From JAJTGZ01 sp964403525 (GTDB lineage Bacteria > Planctomycetota > Phycisphaerae > Phycisphaerales > UBA1924): DNA of 43,917 nucleotides. Below are positions 28,657 to 37,326 of this stretch, in pieces (the first letter of the stretch is position 1; each line of letters starts with the position of its first letter). The DNA lies in the NCBI GenBank assembly GCA_964403525.1, contig CAYOGE010000028.1:1-43917 (forward strand), in the 5' to 3' direction. The notes beneath the pieces are model-generated. The model did not search any database. It worked only from the letters and a program-made list of their open reading frames with translations, and had not been told where the DNA came from. The position numbers and the translations under genes were made by a program.

Positions 28657-29952
28657 ATGCTCAAATCCGGTCACGTCGTTGCGCTTTCAGTCCTCGGCCT
28701 GCTCTGCCTGGGCGTGGTGATGGTCAACAGTTCGCTGATGGACGTTGGCCGTCCGGTCACGATTCAGAGCGTTCTGGGCAGCCGATCGAGCGTGTACGCC
28801 GTCCTCGCCATGCTGGCGATGATCCTCACTGCGCGCCTGCCCATCCTGCGTCTTGCTCCGGGGGTGAACAACCCCGTTCCGGCAGGCCCGGTCGATGAGC
28901 GGTGGGGTGGATGGACGCTCAGGCCGCTGTGGATAGGCGCCGGGCTGGTGATCTGTTGTCTGCTGCTTGTGTACATCCCCGGGTTCGGGCGGCACGTCAA
29001 CGGCGCAAACCGCTGGCTGAACGTCCCGATTCCCGGAATGCGAGAGCTCTCCGTCCAGCCGTCCGAGATCGCCAAGTGGGCGATGATCGGGCTTGTCGCC
29101 TGGTACTGCTGGCGCATCGGGAGCGGAGAGGGCGGGCGGGACCGTATCAGCAACCTCTGGAAGGGAGTCGTTCCCGGGCTGGCGGCCGTGGCGATCGTGT
29201 GCGCCGTGATCGTCAAAGAAGACCTTGGTACGGCCGTGCTGATCGTCCTGGTCGCCTCAACGATCTTCATGGCGGCCGGGGCGAAGATCTGGCACTTCGC
29301 CGCGGCGATCCCGGTCGGCGCGCTGGCCTTTGTCGCCGCCGTGATCACCAGCCCGTACCGGCTTGAGCGGATCACCTCGTTCATCAACCCCTACCTCGAC
29401 CCGCAGGGCAAGGGGTACCACATGATCCAGTCGATGGTCGCGGTGAGCAGCGGCGAGGGGTTCGGGCGCGGCCTGGGGAACGGGCTGAACAAGTTCGGGT
29501 ACCTGCCGGAGACCGAGACGGACTTCATTTTCGCCAACATCTGCGAAGAGATGGGCATCCCGGGGGCTCTGCTTGTGGCGACGCTGTACGGCGCGATCGT
29601 GTGGGCGGGGCTCGCGATCGTGAGCCGGCAGAAGCCGTTGATCCTGAAACTGGTCGGGCTCGGTGTCGTCGCGACCGTGGGCCTGCAGGCGGTGATCAAC
29701 ATGGCCGTGGTCACCGGCATGGCGCCAACAAAGGGGATCGCCCTGCCGCTGCTCTCCTCGGGCGGCACGGGCTGGATCCTGACGGCTGCATCGCTTGGCC
29801 TCCTGATCAACATGGACCGGTTGGGGGCGTCGCTGGTCGCGAGTGTTGACGCGGAGCGTGCTGCGGAGCGTCCGCAGGAAAACGCCGGCAACGGAACGGA
29901 ACGAGCCGACCGGGCGATCACCGCGGGCGTTTGCGAGCCGCTTTCCGCCTGA
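28657..29952 (+). CDS. ftsW: SEDS peptidoglycan polymerase (FtsW/RodA family)
   Basis: This 431-residue multi-pass membrane protein matches FtsW/RodA glycosyltransferases that polymerise glycan strands from lipid II. Markers are GANRWLNVPIPGMRELSVQPSEIAKWAMI (residues about 121-150), KEDLGTAVL, the ITSFINPYLDPQGKGYHMIQSMVAVSSGEGFGRGLGNG loop, and ETETDFIFANICEEMG, which carries the catalytic aspartate region of SEDS enzymes. Adjacent murG favours FtsW over RodA, but no ftsZ or penicillin-binding protein is in the window. The loop after helix 2 (PGVNNPVPAGPVDERWGGWTL) is longer than in E. coli. It ends 7 nt before murG. A GATACT-like -10 lies 9 nt before the ATG. Confidence 0.9.
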   Translation: MLKSGHVVALSVLGLLCLGVVMVNSSLMDVGRPVTIQSVLGSRSSVYAVLAMLAMILTARLPILRLAPGVNNPVPAGPVDERWGGWTLRPLWIGAGLVICCLLLVYIPGFGRHVNGANRWLNVPIPGMRELSVQPSEIAKWAMIGLVAWYCWRIGSGEGGRDRISNLWKGVVPGLAAVAIVCAVIVKEDLGTAVLIVLVASTIFMAAGAKIWHFAAAIPVGALAFVAAVITSPYRLERITSFINPYLDPQGKGYHMIQSMVAVSSGEGFGRGLGNGLNKFGYLPETETDFIFANICEEMGIPGALLVATLYGAIVWAGLAIVSRQKPLILKLVGLGVVATVGLQAVINMAVVTGMAPTKGIALPLLSSGGTGWILTAASLGLLINMDRLGASLVASVDAERAAERPQENAGNGTERADRAITAGVCEPLSA

Positions 29953-29959
29953 GGCTCGC

Positions 29960-31117
29960 ATGCACTCCTCCGACACCCCTCCGCTCACTCAATCCACACC
30001 GGCACCCCCCACGTTCATCTTTGCCGGCGGCGGCACCGGCGGGCACCTCTACCCCGGCTTGGCGATCGCTGAGCGAATCCGGCAGCGGCTGCCCGGGGCA
30101 CGGATGCTCTTCCTTTGTTCAAACCGTGACATTGACCGGCGGGTGCTCGAGCCAGAGAACGTCCCGTTCGCGGCGCTACCCGCCAGGCCGGCTGGGCTGC
30201 GCCCTCGGGCCCTTTGGAGGTTCATCAGCAACTGGCCCGGATCCGTGCGTGCTACACGCGAAGCGATCCGGGCTGCCCGCGATGGCGGCAGCGCGGTGCG
30301 GATGGTTGCGCTCGGCGGGTTTGTTGCGGCACCCGCGGTGCAGGCTGCCCGCGTCGAACGGGTGCCGGTCACGCTTGTCAATATCGACGCCACGCCGGGC
30401 AAGGCGAACATCTGGATCGCCAAGCGGTGCACCGGCACGGCGTTCACAACCTATTCCAACGCCGGGCATCCGCAATGGAAACTGATCAACCCGATCGTGC
30501 GGGCGGCCGCGGCGGCACCCGGAGACAAGGGCGCGTGCCGCCGAGCGCTGGGGCTTGACGAGCATCGCCCCGTGCTGATGGTCACGGGTGGAAGCCTCGG
30601 CGCCGCCTCGATCAACTCGCTGATGGCGGCGATCGTTCAATCGCACCCGGACGCGTTTGCCCACCGCCGGTGGCAGGTGCTTCACCAGTGCGGAAACGAC
30701 GGCGCAGAGAACCTGACCGCTTCGTACGCGAGGGCGAACGTGCAGGCGACGGTTACACCGTTTACGCGGCAGATGGGGCTGTGGTGGGGAGCGGCCGACC
30801 TTGCAGTCTCTCGCGCGGGGGCGGGGGGCGTGGCAGAGGCTTGGAGCAACCGGGTGCCGTGCGTTTTCCTGCCTTATCCCTACCACGCCGACAATCACCA
30901 GGAGCACAACACGCGCCCGCTGATCGACAAGGGGGCGGCCCTGGTATGCACCGATCAGATAGACGTCGCCCAGAACCTGGCGGATGCCGGGGCTGTGATT
31001 GTCGGGCTCCTGAGCGACCAGAACCGGCTTTCCGACCTTGCCGGCAAGGCAGCGGAACTACCCCCAGCCGACGGTGCCGAGGCTATTGCCGGGTTTCTTG
31101 CCCGGAGTGAGGATTGA
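29960..31117 (+). CDS. murG: UDP-GlcNAc transferase MurG
   Basis: This 385-residue peripheral membrane GT-B enzyme adds GlcNAc to lipid I to make lipid II. The N-terminal GGGTGGHLYPGLAIAERI (23-40) is the family hallmark. The second domain shows LMVTGGSLGAASINSLM and SRAGAGGVAEAWSNRVPCVFLPYPYHADNHQEHN, the UDP-GlcNAc-binding signatures. An N-terminal Ser/Thr/Pro-rich extension of about 16 residues precedes the fold. It follows ftsW by 7 nt, with GAGG 5 nt before the ATG, so the two are probably co-translated. Together they supply the last cytoplasmic precursor and its polymerase. It ends 93 nt before the next gene. Confidence 0.93.
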   Translation: MHSSDTPPLTQSTPAPPTFIFAGGGTGGHLYPGLAIAERIRQRLPGARMLFLCSNRDIDRRVLEPENVPFAALPARPAGLRPRALWRFISNWPGSVRATREAIRAARDGGSAVRMVALGGFVAAPAVQAARVERVPVTLVNIDATPGKANIWIAKRCTGTAFTTYSNAGHPQWKLINPIVRAAAAAPGDKGACRRALGLDEHRPVLMVTGGSLGAASINSLMAAIVQSHPDAFAHRRWQVLHQCGNDGAENLTASYARANVQATVTPFTRQMGLWWGAADLAVSRAGAGGVAEAWSNRVPCVFLPYPYHADNHQEHNTRPLIDKGAALVCTDQIDVAQNLADAGAVIVGLLSDQNRLSDLAGKAAELPPADGAEAIAGFLARSED

Positions 31118-31154
31118 GGTCCGGTAATACCCCACCAACGTCCGAACTTTGCGG

Positions 31155-31160
31155 TAGACT
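31155..31160 (+). promoter_or_regulatory. Possible -10 box TAGACT before the pseudo-receiver gene
   Basis: TAGACT lies 50 nt before the ATG at 31211, in the 93-nt gap after murG, which has no other recognisable signal. Confidence 0.35.
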
Positions 31161-31210
31161 TTGCGCGTAGGGTCACAAGGCCGGTAACTTCCTTCCTCGA
31201 AGGGCGTGGT

Positions 31211-31795
31211 ATGGGCGCGCGCAGCGAACCCGACGGCAAGCAGCAGGCAACGCCAAAGGCCGTTGTGTGGATGGCCCGCGCCTCCGGCGGAGGGTCGGCC
31301 GCGTCGCTGCTTGAGAGCCTGCGGAAGCGGGGAGTTGATCCACTGGTGGTTGAGAGCGACCTTTGGGCAATGGCCCACGCGTGCGTCATGGGCGCGGGGA
31401 CGCTGCTTGTGATGTGCGAACCGCAGAAGTTGACCGGCGCAGCGCAGCTTGCCCTCGCCCTGCGGAAGTACGCGCCCGGCGTGGTGGTCTACGCGTACGA
31501 GCCGGCGAGCACGCAGGTCCTTCGCATGGTCGAGGATCAGGACCTTGTGAATTGGGGAGCCCCCGAACGGCCTGCGCCGGAGCCCCGGCTGGTGCCATCG
31601 CGCGCGGCGGGCAAGCCGCAACTGCGACTGACCGCCGACGATGCGCCGCGACCGATCGGGCCGAGTCTGCCTATCACTGAGCACACATCGTCGGTCTCTG
31701 ACGTGCTCAGCGCCGACGAGCTTGCGATGTTGCTGGGTCGGAACGGGCCGAAGGGCTTTGACGGGGACGGGAACGCGAAGGGAGATCAGCGTTGA
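31211..31795 (+). CDS. Uncharacterised protein with a receiver-like fold
   Basis: This 194-residue protein has a first half with alternating strands and helices (AVVWMARASGGGSAASLLESLRKRGVDPLVVESDLWAMAHA... GTLLVMCEPQKLTGAAQLALALRKYAPGVVVYAYEPA), resembling a response-regulator receiver without the phospho-accepting Asp motif. The C-terminal 80 residues are Pro/Arg-rich, then end with a short helix (VLSADELAMLLGRNG). Its stop codon overlaps the TTG start of the GGDEF gene (TTGA), which has its own Shine-Dalgarno, so the two are translationally coupled and probably act together. No function can be named. Confidence 0.65.
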   Translation: MGARSEPDGKQQATPKAVVWMARASGGGSAASLLESLRKRGVDPLVVESDLWAMAHACVMGAGTLLVMCEPQKLTGAAQLALALRKYAPGVVVYAYEPASTQVLRMVEDQDLVNWGAPERPAPEPRLVPSRAAGKPQLRLTADDAPRPIGPSLPITEHTSSVSDVLSADELAMLLGRNGPKGFDGDGNAKGDQR

Positions 31796-33381
31796 GTCAG
31801 GTGCAGGAGGCGTCACTTCGGGTCATACTGGCGGGTCGGACAGGGCTCGACGCAACGCTGCGTCGCGACCCGGCGATCGAACTGCTGCGCGTCAAGACGC
31901 CGGTCGAACTGGTTGGAGAGCTGAGCCAGCCGATCGACGATCAATCTCCCGCCGACGCGGTCGTCATCATCGGTCCTGAAGTCGAGTCGATGGTTGACGC
32001 CGCCGACATGGTCGGCTCCCTTCGGATGATCTGCCCGCGCGTCCGCGTGATCGTGAGCACCGCGACAACCCCGAGCCAGCAGGGCTTTGACGGTGTCATC
32101 CGGCCCGAGGCTTCGGCTGAGTCACTTCGAGACCTGCTGCGCCGGCTGCCCGCCGTGGGCGGTTCGAGCGCGCGCAACGGCCCGGGCGAGCCGCCCGGCA
32201 ACAGGCCGGCCGCACCCGGGTTGATGTTCAGCGCAGAGAGCGGCACACTCCCCCAGGGTTTCATCGTCGGCAGCGCGATCCCGCCGCAGGTCCGTCCTCC
32301 TGCTGCGAGCACGCCGCCGCGCGCACCGGCAGCGCAAGCCCAACCAGCGGCGGACCGGCCGGTCGTGGTCGTGACGCCCGCAGCTCGCCAGCCGATCGTG
32401 CCTCGCCCGATCGGGGCACCGGTCAGGTCGGGCAACGGCGGGACGGGCGATGCGGGTCGCGCCGGCCGGCCGTTGGAAACACAGGCCGACCTCCTCGGCG
32501 ATCCGATCGCCCTTGACCTGCAGAGCATGGCCCTTGAATCGGTTGAAGGGCCGATCGACTTCCCGCTGCGTTCAACGATCGACGACCGCGACGTGCTGAT
32601 GCAGGTGACGGCGGGGCGCAACCCGCTGCCCGCGGCCGTCGCTCTGCTGCGGCACAGAACGGGAGCGCCGGACGTGAGCTTCATCGCGGCCGACGGCGCA
32701 CTTCCGCAGTCAAGCTCCGGCTCGCCCGTGCGGGTGGGTGAAGAGGTTGTCGGGCACCTATGGAGCGCGACGGCCCGGCCGGATCAGCTCGCCGACAGCG
32801 CAACGTGGCTCGGCGGCTGGCTGGTGCTTCGGCAGGCGCACGCCCAGGCGTGCCGCAGCGCGCTCACGGATGCGCTGACAGGCGCGTACAACCGCAGGTT
32901 CTTCGACCGCTTCCTCCCCGCGGCGATGGAGCAGGCCGGGCGCAAGCGCCACGACCTGTCTGTGCTGATGCTCGACGTCGACAACTTCAAGACCTTCAAC
33001 GACCGTTACGGTCACGCCGCGGGGGACCAGATCCTGACCGAAACGGTCCGACTGCTGCGGTCGCTGGTGAGGAACGAAGACCGCGTCTGCCGCATCGGAG
33101 GCGACGAGTTTGCTGTCGTGTTCTTCGAGCCGCACGGACCGCGCGCGCCGGGCAGCAAGCACCCCACAACGGCGCAGGGGGCCGCGGCGCGGTTCCAGGC
33201 GGCGATCGAGTCGCACCGATTCCCGCGCCTTGGCCCAGAGGCGGTCGGGCGGCTGACGATCAGCGGCGGGCTGGCGACGTTCCCGTGGGACGGCCTGACC
33301 CCAGAGCGGGTGCTTGCGGTGGCCGACGGTGCGCTGCTTGAGGCCAAGCGGCACGGCAAAAACTCGATCGTGATCGGCTGA
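31792..33381 (+). CDS. Diguanylate cyclase (GGDEF) with pseudo-receiver and sensory domains
   Basis: This 529-residue protein starts at TTG, with GGAG 7 nt upstream and the stop of the preceding gene overlapping. Residues 1-125 (SLRVILAGRTGLDATLRR... VVIIGPEVESMVDAADMVGSL) look like a receiver domain without a clear phospho-Asp. A Pro/Ala-rich linker (about 130-235) and a GAF-like region (about 255-350) follow. The C-terminal GGDEF domain begins DALTGAYNRRFFD and has RIGGDEFAVVF with GGDEF at 436-440, so c-di-GMP synthesis is expected. The domain contains an insertion PHGPRAPGSKHPTTAQGAAA after GGDEF. No RxxD product-inhibition motif was checked in place. Coupled to the upstream gene. Confidence 0.85.
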   Translation: MSQVQEASLRVILAGRTGLDATLRRDPAIELLRVKTPVELVGELSQPIDDQSPADAVVIIGPEVESMVDAADMVGSLRMICPRVRVIVSTATTPSQQGFDGVIRPEASAESLRDLLRRLPAVGGSSARNGPGEPPGNRPAAPGLMFSAESGTLPQGFIVGSAIPPQVRPPAASTPPRAPAAQAQPAADRPVVVVTPAARQPIVPRPIGAPVRSGNGGTGDAGRAGRPLETQADLLGDPIALDLQSMALESVEGPIDFPLRSTIDDRDVLMQVTAGRNPLPAAVALLRHRTGAPDVSFIAADGALPQSSSGSPVRVGEEVVGHLWSATARPDQLADSATWLGGWLVLRQAHAQACRSALTDALTGAYNRRFFDRFLPAAMEQAGRKRHDLSVLMLDVDNFKTFNDRYGHAAGDQILTETVRLLRSLVRNEDRVCRIGGDEFAVVFFEPHGPRAPGSKHPTTAQGAAARFQAAIESHRFPRLGPEAVGRLTISGGLATFPWDGLTPERVLAVADGALLEAKRHGKNSIVIG

Positions 33382-33426
33382 GCACCCGCGCAGCGGGCGC
33401 GTGAAACGCCCCTCCGATCGAGCCCG

Positions 33427-33432
33427 TAGGAT
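33427..33432 (+). promoter_or_regulatory. -10 box TAGGAT of the HAD gene
   Basis: It ends 6 nt before the ATG at 33439, a leaderless layout. Confidence 0.5.
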
Positions 33433-33438
33433 GCCCCG

Positions 33439-34326
33439 ATGCACCGTTACGACCTCATCGCCGTTGACCTCGACGGCACGCTGATCGGCCCAGACGGCAC
33501 CATCCACCCCCGTAACATCGAGATGATCCGTGCCGCCCACGCCGCGGGCATCTGCGTCACGCTGTGCACCGGACGGGCGCTGATCGAGACCACACCCACG
33601 GTTGAACTGATCGGCAGCGTCGACCCGGTGATCGTCAGCGGCGGGGCGATGGTTGCCTGCCCGCGCACCGGTGGAACGCTCGAGCGCTTTGTGCTCGACG
33701 AGGCGATCGTCGGCGAGGCAGTGGAGCATCTTGAGTCTCACGACCACCCGGCGTTGCTGCTGAAAGACCCCGCCGCGACGGGGTACGACTACCTGATCGT
33801 CGCGCCGAACGGCCCGGGCACGATCGACCGGGCGAGCAGCTGGTGGTTCGAGCGGATGAAGGTGCGGACGCGCCACGTCACGCACGTGAAGGACGACCCG
33901 CACCCACGCGACACCGTGCGCGTAGGGGCGTACCTGGCGAACCGGCCGATCGACTCGCTGGCGACGACGCTGCGGGCGAGGTTCGACGGACGCTCGCAGA
34001 TCCAGCACTTCAAGGGGGTGCTGCTGCCCGACGAGCGCCGCGACCAGGGGATCGAGAGCGTGCACATCGTCGAGCTCTTCCACCACCACGCCGACAAGTG
34101 GATGGCGTTGCAGCGTCTGGCCCGTCGCATGAACGTTCCCCCCGAACGCGTAGCGGCAATCGGTGACCAGCACAACGACCTGACCATGATCGAGGGTGCA
34201 GCGCTGGGTATCGCCATGGGGAACGCGACGCCGGAAGTGGCCGCGGTGAGCAAACGCACGACCCTCCGGAGCGAGGAGGCCGGCGTGGCCCACGCGCTGG
34301 AGCAGATCCTCAACGGGGCCTGGTAG
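33439..34326 (+). CDS. HAD-superfamily phosphatase (Cof-type)
   Basis: This 295-residue protein is a Cof-type (type IIB) HAD hydrolase. Motif I is DLIAVDLDGTLIGPDG, with nucleophile Asp10 and Asp12. Motif II is in CVTLCTGRA, motif III is a lysine around KWMALQRLAR, and motif IV is VAAIGDQHNDLTMIEGAALGIAMGNA. The family dephosphorylates sugar phosphates, nucleotides or vitamin-related substrates; the substrate here is not evident. A cap of type IIB lies between motifs II and III (roughly residues 85-205). It has its own -10, 57 nt after the GGDEF gene, and ends 51 nt before rsmA. Confidence 0.88.
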   Translation: MHRYDLIAVDLDGTLIGPDGTIHPRNIEMIRAAHAAGICVTLCTGRALIETTPTVELIGSVDPVIVSGGAMVACPRTGGTLERFVLDEAIVGEAVEHLESHDHPALLLKDPAATGYDYLIVAPNGPGTIDRASSWWFERMKVRTRHVTHVKDDPHPRDTVRVGAYLANRPIDSLATTLRARFDGRSQIQHFKGVLLPDERRDQGIESVHIVELFHHHADKWMALQRLARRMNVPPERVAAIGDQHNDLTMIEGAALGIAMGNATPEVAAVSKRTTLRSEEAGVAHALEQILNGAW

Positions 34327-34377
34327 ACCCGGCGCGAGCGATCGCGCGAATGCCCGGCGGCCGACCAACAATGCCCC

Positions 34378-35217
34378 GTGCAGACGCTCGCGCAGATCAA
34401 GGCGATGCTCGAAGAACGCGGGCTCCGCCCCCGCCACGCGCTTGGGCAGAACTTCCTGATCGACAAAAACCTGCTCGGCAAGCTGCTCGACGCGGCCGAG
34501 GTCAAGCAGGGTGAGCTCGTGCTGGAGGTCGGCCCGGGGACGGGCACGCTTACCGAAGCTCTGCTGGAGCGCGGGTGCAACGTCGTTGCGTGCGAACTCG
34601 ACGATTCACTCGCGGCGATGCTGGGCGAGCGGATGCCCGCGCTTGGCTACGGCGGCGGCGAGCGGTTCCGCCTGGTGCAGGGAGATTGCCTCGACAAGGG
34701 CAAGGTGCTGAACAAGACGGCCGCGGCCGCGATCGGCGATGCCCCGTTCAAGCTCGTCGCCAACCTCCCCTACGGTGCGGCGACAACCCTGATGCTGAAC
34801 CTGCTGATCGATCACCCCCGGTGCTCGCTCCAGGCGGTGACCATCCAGAAGGAGGTGGCGCAGCGGATGAGCGCTCAACCGGGGGGCAAAGACTACGGCC
34901 TGCTGAGCGTGGTGACGCAGGCGCTGGGAACGGTTGAGACGGTGGCAACGCTTCCGCCGGAGTGCTTCTGGCCGCGCCCGGAGGTCACCAGCGCGATGGT
35001 GGTTGTGCGCCGCCGCCCCGATCCGCTGACTCGCGACGGGGCCGGGCTTGCGGCGCTGTGCCAGCGTGCGTTTTCCAAGCGGCGAAAGCAATTGGGGTCG
35101 ATCCTCGGGCGGGACCATCCGCTGCCGCTTGGCGTGTCCGCTTCGCAGCGCCCGGAAGAGCTCTCGCCGCAGGCGTTTGTGCAACTGCTGGAACTGATCG
35201 AGGCCGAGCCGGCCTGA
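34378..35217 (+). CDS. rsmA: 16S rRNA dimethyladenosine transferase
   Basis: This 279-residue KsgA/RsmA methyltransferase dimethylates two adjacent adenosines in helix 45 of 16S rRNA, a late step of 30S assembly. The SAM motif is LVLEVGPGTGTLTEALLERG (48-65), and the catalytic motif NLPYGAAT is at 129-136. The C-terminal RAFSKRRKQLGSIL matches the family. The start is GTG at 34378. Only a weak -10-like AACAAT is seen 5 nt upstream. It is 63 nt from the APH-like gene. Confidence 0.92.
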   Translation: MQTLAQIKAMLEERGLRPRHALGQNFLIDKNLLGKLLDAAEVKQGELVLEVGPGTGTLTEALLERGCNVVACELDDSLAAMLGERMPALGYGGGERFRLVQGDCLDKGKVLNKTAAAAIGDAPFKLVANLPYGAATTLMLNLLIDHPRCSLQAVTIQKEVAQRMSAQPGGKDYGLLSVVTQALGTVETVATLPPECFWPRPEVTSAMVVVRRRPDPLTRDGAGLAALCQRAFSKRRKQLGSILGRDHPLPLGVSASQRPEELSPQAFVQLLELIEAEPA

Positions 35218-35268
35218 CGCGTTTTCCCTAAACGGGCCGGTCACAGTTGCACCCACCCCCGCGGGTGG

Positions 35269-35274
35269 TATGCT
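35269..35274 (+). promoter_or_regulatory. -10 box TATGCT of the APH-like kinase gene
   Basis: It ends 6 nt before the GTG at 35281 and decides that start. A TTGCAC lies 16 nt upstream as a possible -35. Confidence 0.5.
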
Positions 35275-35280
35275 CCCGGC

Positions 35281-36288
35281 GTGGCCGGAGAGTCTGCCGG
35301 ACATCACGCCGCACCCCCGCCGTCACGCGGGCCCGCGCCGCTTGCGCAGGCGCTCGCACCAGCGCTTGTCCGAGCGTGCGGAGGGGAAGGACGGCTCAGC
35401 GGGCTGACGTGGTTCCGTTCGGATCAACAACGGGGGGGAGGGACGACCGCCTCGGCCGTACTGCGCGACGACGACGGGCGCGAAACGCCCGTGATTGTCA
35501 AGCTGCCCGTAGGGTTCCAGGAATGGAAGTGGACGACGCGCCTCGCCGCGCTGCAGGAGCGCGACGAACGCCCGGTTACGCCGAGGGTTCTCAAGTGCGG
35601 CCTGGAGCTGGGGGGGCACGACCTGGCGTGGCTGGTGATCGAGCGGCTGCCGGGCAAGACCATCGGCAACTCGATGGACGAAGCGACCGTGCGGGGTGTG
35701 CTGCAGGCGTGCGCACGGCTCCAGCAGCTGTGCCCAAACGTTGACAGCGCCTCCGCCCGTGAACCCCGCCGCACGGACTGGGAGATGATGATGCGCCGGT
35801 CCCGCGACGCGCTGCACCGCGGCACCGTGCTGTCACCCCACGACGCCCAGGTGTGGAACAACGAATTGAAGGCGGTGCACCGGGTGCTGCCGACGCTGCT
35901 GGCCCGCTGGGAGGCACGCTCAAAGGGCGACTGGTGCCACGGCGACCTGCACGGCGGCAACGCGGTTCGCGACGAGCATGGGCGTGTCGTGCTGATCGAC
36001 CTTGCGCTGGTGCACCCGGGACACTGGATCGAAGACTCGCTCTACTTTGAGCGCGTGTACTGGGGCAACCCCGCCGCGATGTGCGGCGTAAACCCATTGA
36101 AAGAGCTCGCCCTGCACCGGCGGGAGCTCGGGCTCAACTGCGACGGCGACTACGGGCGGCTGGCGGCGGTGCGGCGCGTGCTGACAGCCTCGTGTGCGCC
36201 GGCGCTGATCGAGCGCGAGGGCAACAAGGCTTACCTGGATGCGGCGCTGGAGATCATCCGCAAGAACCTGCCGATGGCCTCTCACTGA
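35281..36288 (+). CDS. Aminoglycoside phosphotransferase-like kinase
   Basis: This 335-residue protein belongs to the APH/choline-kinase-like fold. The probable ATP-binding lysine is Lys74 (PVIVKLPVG). The catalytic loop is CHGDLHGGNAVRDEHG (219-234), with Asp222 and Asn227. The metal-binding Asp240 is in VVLIDLAL, where the common DFG/DW form is replaced by IDLAL. It phosphorylates a small molecule or sugar hydroxyl; the target is unknown and drug resistance cannot be claimed. Start is GTG at 35281, 6 nt after the -10 box. It lies 63 nt after rsmA and 68 nt before the protease gene. Confidence 0.8.
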   Translation: MAGESAGHHAAPPPSRGPAPLAQALAPALVRACGGEGRLSGLTWFRSDQQRGGGTTASAVLRDDDGRETPVIVKLPVGFQEWKWTTRLAALQERDERPVTPRVLKCGLELGGHDLAWLVIERLPGKTIGNSMDEATVRGVLQACARLQQLCPNVDSASAREPRRTDWEMMMRRSRDALHRGTVLSPHDAQVWNNELKAVHRVLPTLLARWEARSKGDWCHGDLHGGNAVRDEHGRVVLIDLALVHPGHWIEDSLYFERVYWGNPAAMCGVNPLKELALHRRELGLNCDGDYGRLAAVRRVLTASCAPALIEREGNKAYLDAALEIIRKNLPMASH

Positions 36289-36356
36289 CGGCACAGACCC
36301 CCTTGTTCCCCGCCGGTTATCGGCACGATTGGTCGACCGGCGGGCGGGTGTGTTGT

Positions 36357-37277
36357 ATGTTGAAGGTGCTGCCGATGGCGTCGCCCACACCCATCTCGGT
36401 GCTGTTGCTCTGCGCGGTTGCCCAGTCGGCCGTGGCTTCGGTTATCCGCGATGACGCGAGCGAAGCCGCCGCGCGTGCGCTGGCCTCGCAGCCCGCCTTT
36501 GCCGGCTCGGCTCGCTTCTCCATCGCAGGGGGGATCGGCTCAGGGACGCTCGTCGCGCCGGGCTGGGTGCTCACGGCGGCGCACGTGGTCACCGGCAGTA
36601 GCGGGGCACCCCTCCCGCTGGGGTCGATCTCCGTCACGATCAACGGCGAGAGCCGCGGCGTCGCGTCGATCGCGGTGTTTCCGGGGTGGACGGGCGGTAA
36701 CTACACATCGGGTACAGACCTTGCGCTGGTGCAATTGACCGCCCCGGTGACCTCGGTCATTCCCGCCGCGCGACTGAACGGGCCGGCACCGCTCGGATCA
36801 GAGGTCGTTGTGGCGGGGTTCGGCGCGTTCGGTTTCGGCTCGATCGGCCTGACCGACCCGCCCGGCACGCTCCGCGCCGTCACCAACACGTTCGACGTTC
36901 TCGCCTCGTCGGTCTATCCATCGTGGTCAACGTCGCTGGTGCTGATGGACTTTGATGCACCAACGACCAGCGCCTTCAACCGCTTTGGAAGTACGGACGC
37001 GACGGCCGCAGAAGGCTCTCCCGCGACGGGCGACAGCGGGGGCGGCTCGTTCGTGCTGCACGACGGCGCGTGGCTCTTGGCGGGTGTGCACTCGTTCACG
37101 TTCACGACCGCTGCGGGGGCGGCCGCGCCGTTTGGCTATGGGACGGCGGCCGCGGATGTGCTGATTGGTACCGGCGCTCAGGCGGCCTGGATTGACAGCA
37201 CGATCCCGGCGCCCGGGGCGAGCGGTTTGCTCGCCTTGAGCGTTGCGCTGGCAGCTCGCCGGCGCAGGCAGAAATGA
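36357..37277 (+). CDS. Exported trypsin-like serine protease with PAP-type tail
   Basis: This 306-residue protein has a signal peptide (MLKVLPMASPTPISVLLLCA; cleavage near residue 27, SAVA-S). A chymotrypsin-fold domain follows with His76 in WVLTAAHVV, Asp121 in GTDLALVQL and Ser227 in GDSGGGSF, so the triad is intact. The C-terminus IPAPGASGLLALSVALAARRRRQK is a PEP-CTERM-like anchor with Ala for Glu. It should act outside the inner membrane and may be sorted with the array proteins. An alternative ATG at 36375 has GAAGG upstream; 36357 is preferred because its Lys gives a normal signal peptide. It ends 50 nt from the convergent gene, with the terminator between. Confidence 0.85.
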   Translation: MLKVLPMASPTPISVLLLCAVAQSAVASVIRDDASEAAARALASQPAFAGSARFSIAGGIGSGTLVAPGWVLTAAHVVTGSSGAPLPLGSISVTINGESRGVASIAVFPGWTGGNYTSGTDLALVQLTAPVTSVIPAARLNGPAPLGSEVVVAGFGAFGFGSIGLTDPPGTLRAVTNTFDVLASSVYPSWSTSLVLMDFDAPTTSAFNRFGSTDATAAEGSPATGDSGGGSFVLHDGAWLLAGVHSFTFTTAAGAAAPFGYGTAAADVLIGTGAQAAWIDSTIPAPGASGLLALSVALAARRRRQK

Positions 37278-37299
37278 AAAACCCCTCCGTGCGGAGGGG
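37276..37299 (-). terminator. Intrinsic terminator of the gene at 37327-38658
   Basis: An 8-bp stem (CCCCTCCG / CGGAGGGG, 37282-37299) is followed on the minus strand by UUUUU. In the plus direction the hairpin lacks a U-run but may also end transcription of the protease gene. Confidence 0.75.
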
Positions 37300-37326
37300 C
37301 TCGTGAACCCATCGGGTAAAGGACAA

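Noticed and set aside
35281..36288. Calling the kinase an antibiotic-resistance aminoglycoside phosphotransferase
   Set aside because: Only the general fold motifs are present; the Asp-Phe-Gly-type segment is changed to IDLAL, and the family has many unrelated substrates.
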